Origin: an uncultured Collinsella sp.
Lineage (GTDB): Bacteria; Actinomycetota; Coriobacteriia; Coriobacteriales; Coriobacteriaceae
Direction: 5' to 3'
Length of the DNA stretch: 5,676 nt
NCBI GenBank assembly: GCA_902492825.1
Contig: CABUMZ010000118.1
Span: forward strand, 1-5,676
The stretch's first letter is position 1; each line of letters begins with the position of its first letter. Below the pieces are notes generated by a model that was not told the origin of the DNA, did no database searches, and was given only the letters and a program-made list of their open reading frames with translations. Below, in pieces: positions 5,615 to 5,676 of the stretch. The translations under genes were made by a program, and so were the position numbers.

Positions 5615-5676
5615 TTAAGCAACGAACTTCTCGAAGTACTTGATGGTGCGGACCATCTGAGAGGTGTAGGAGTTCT
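5615..5676 (-). CDS. gap: Glyceraldehyde-3-phosphate dehydrogenase, C-terminal end only (partial)
   Basis: Only the last 19 codons and the TAA stop (5617-5615) are in the window; the gene continues past the right edge. The visible peptide reads NSYTSQMVRTIKYFEKFVA, which matches the usual C-terminus of bacterial type I GAPDH (a W-Y-D-N-E-x-S-Y-T/S-x-Q-M/L-V-R-T-hydrophobic tail, the last helix packing against the catalytic domain). Family role: phosphorylating NAD-dependent oxidation of glyceraldehyde 3-phosphate to 1,3-bisphosphoglycerate in the cytoplasm, which is the substrate of the next gene, pgk. The gene order gap-pgk-tpiA supports the call strongly, since this order is standard in Gram-positive bacteria. 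The catalytic Cys and the NAD-binding domain lie outside the window, so NAD versus NADP preference cannot be judged. A strong stem-loop follows 38 nt after the stop. Confidence 0.85.
   Translation of the reverse strand, partial: NSYTSQMVRTIKYFEKFVA

Overview
All genes in this window lie on the minus strand. Read in transcription order (high to low coordinates) they are: the 3' end of a glyceraldehyde-3-phosphate dehydrogenase gene (gap), phosphoglycerate kinase (pgk), triosephosphate isomerase (tpiA), cofactor-independent phosphoglycerate mutase (gpmI), the translocon subunit secG, and a peptide-type ABC transporter substrate-binding lipoprotein. The last is cut by an in-frame amber codon close to the window edge. 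No tRNA, rRNA, CRISPR array or insertion sequence is visible.

Organism (inference): a GC-rich, Gram-positive-type bacterium, most likely an actinobacterium of the Coriobacteriia (Collinsella-like). Reasons are the gap-pgk-tpi-...-secG order that is characteristic of Actinobacteria, a cofactor-independent mutase in the cluster, strong AAGGAG-type ribosome binding sites, and a peptide-binding lipoprotein with a twin-arginine-like leader. GC bias also produces long antisense open frames (up to 590 codons over gpmI); these are shadows and are not annotated.

Layout: 5615-5676 is the C-terminus of gap. 5475-5614 is a 140-nt spacer with a long bulged stem-loop plus T-run, then a second small hairpin just ahead of pgk. 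4284-5474 is pgk, which overlaps tpiA (3524-4291) by 8 nt. tpiA is followed after 5 nt by gpmI (1965-3518), so these three are a tight, translationally coupled unit covering triose phosphates to 2-phosphoglycerate. A perfect 11-bp hairpin with a T-run (1904-1937) ends that unit. secG (1545-1799) sits alone between this terminator and its own (1491-1519), so it needs its own promoter, and an extended -10 candidate is present. The roughly 290-bp spacer between secG and the binding-protein gene holds the secG terminator and a weak promoter candidate. The binding-protein gene starts at 1251 and runs to a TAG at 31-33, with the same frame open beyond the stop to the window edge.

The window is mostly core metabolism. 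I found no convincing undescribed system. The points most worth checking are the amber codon replacing what looks like a conserved residue in the binding protein, and the two consecutive RNA hairpins between gap and pgk that could set the gap:pgk expression ratio.
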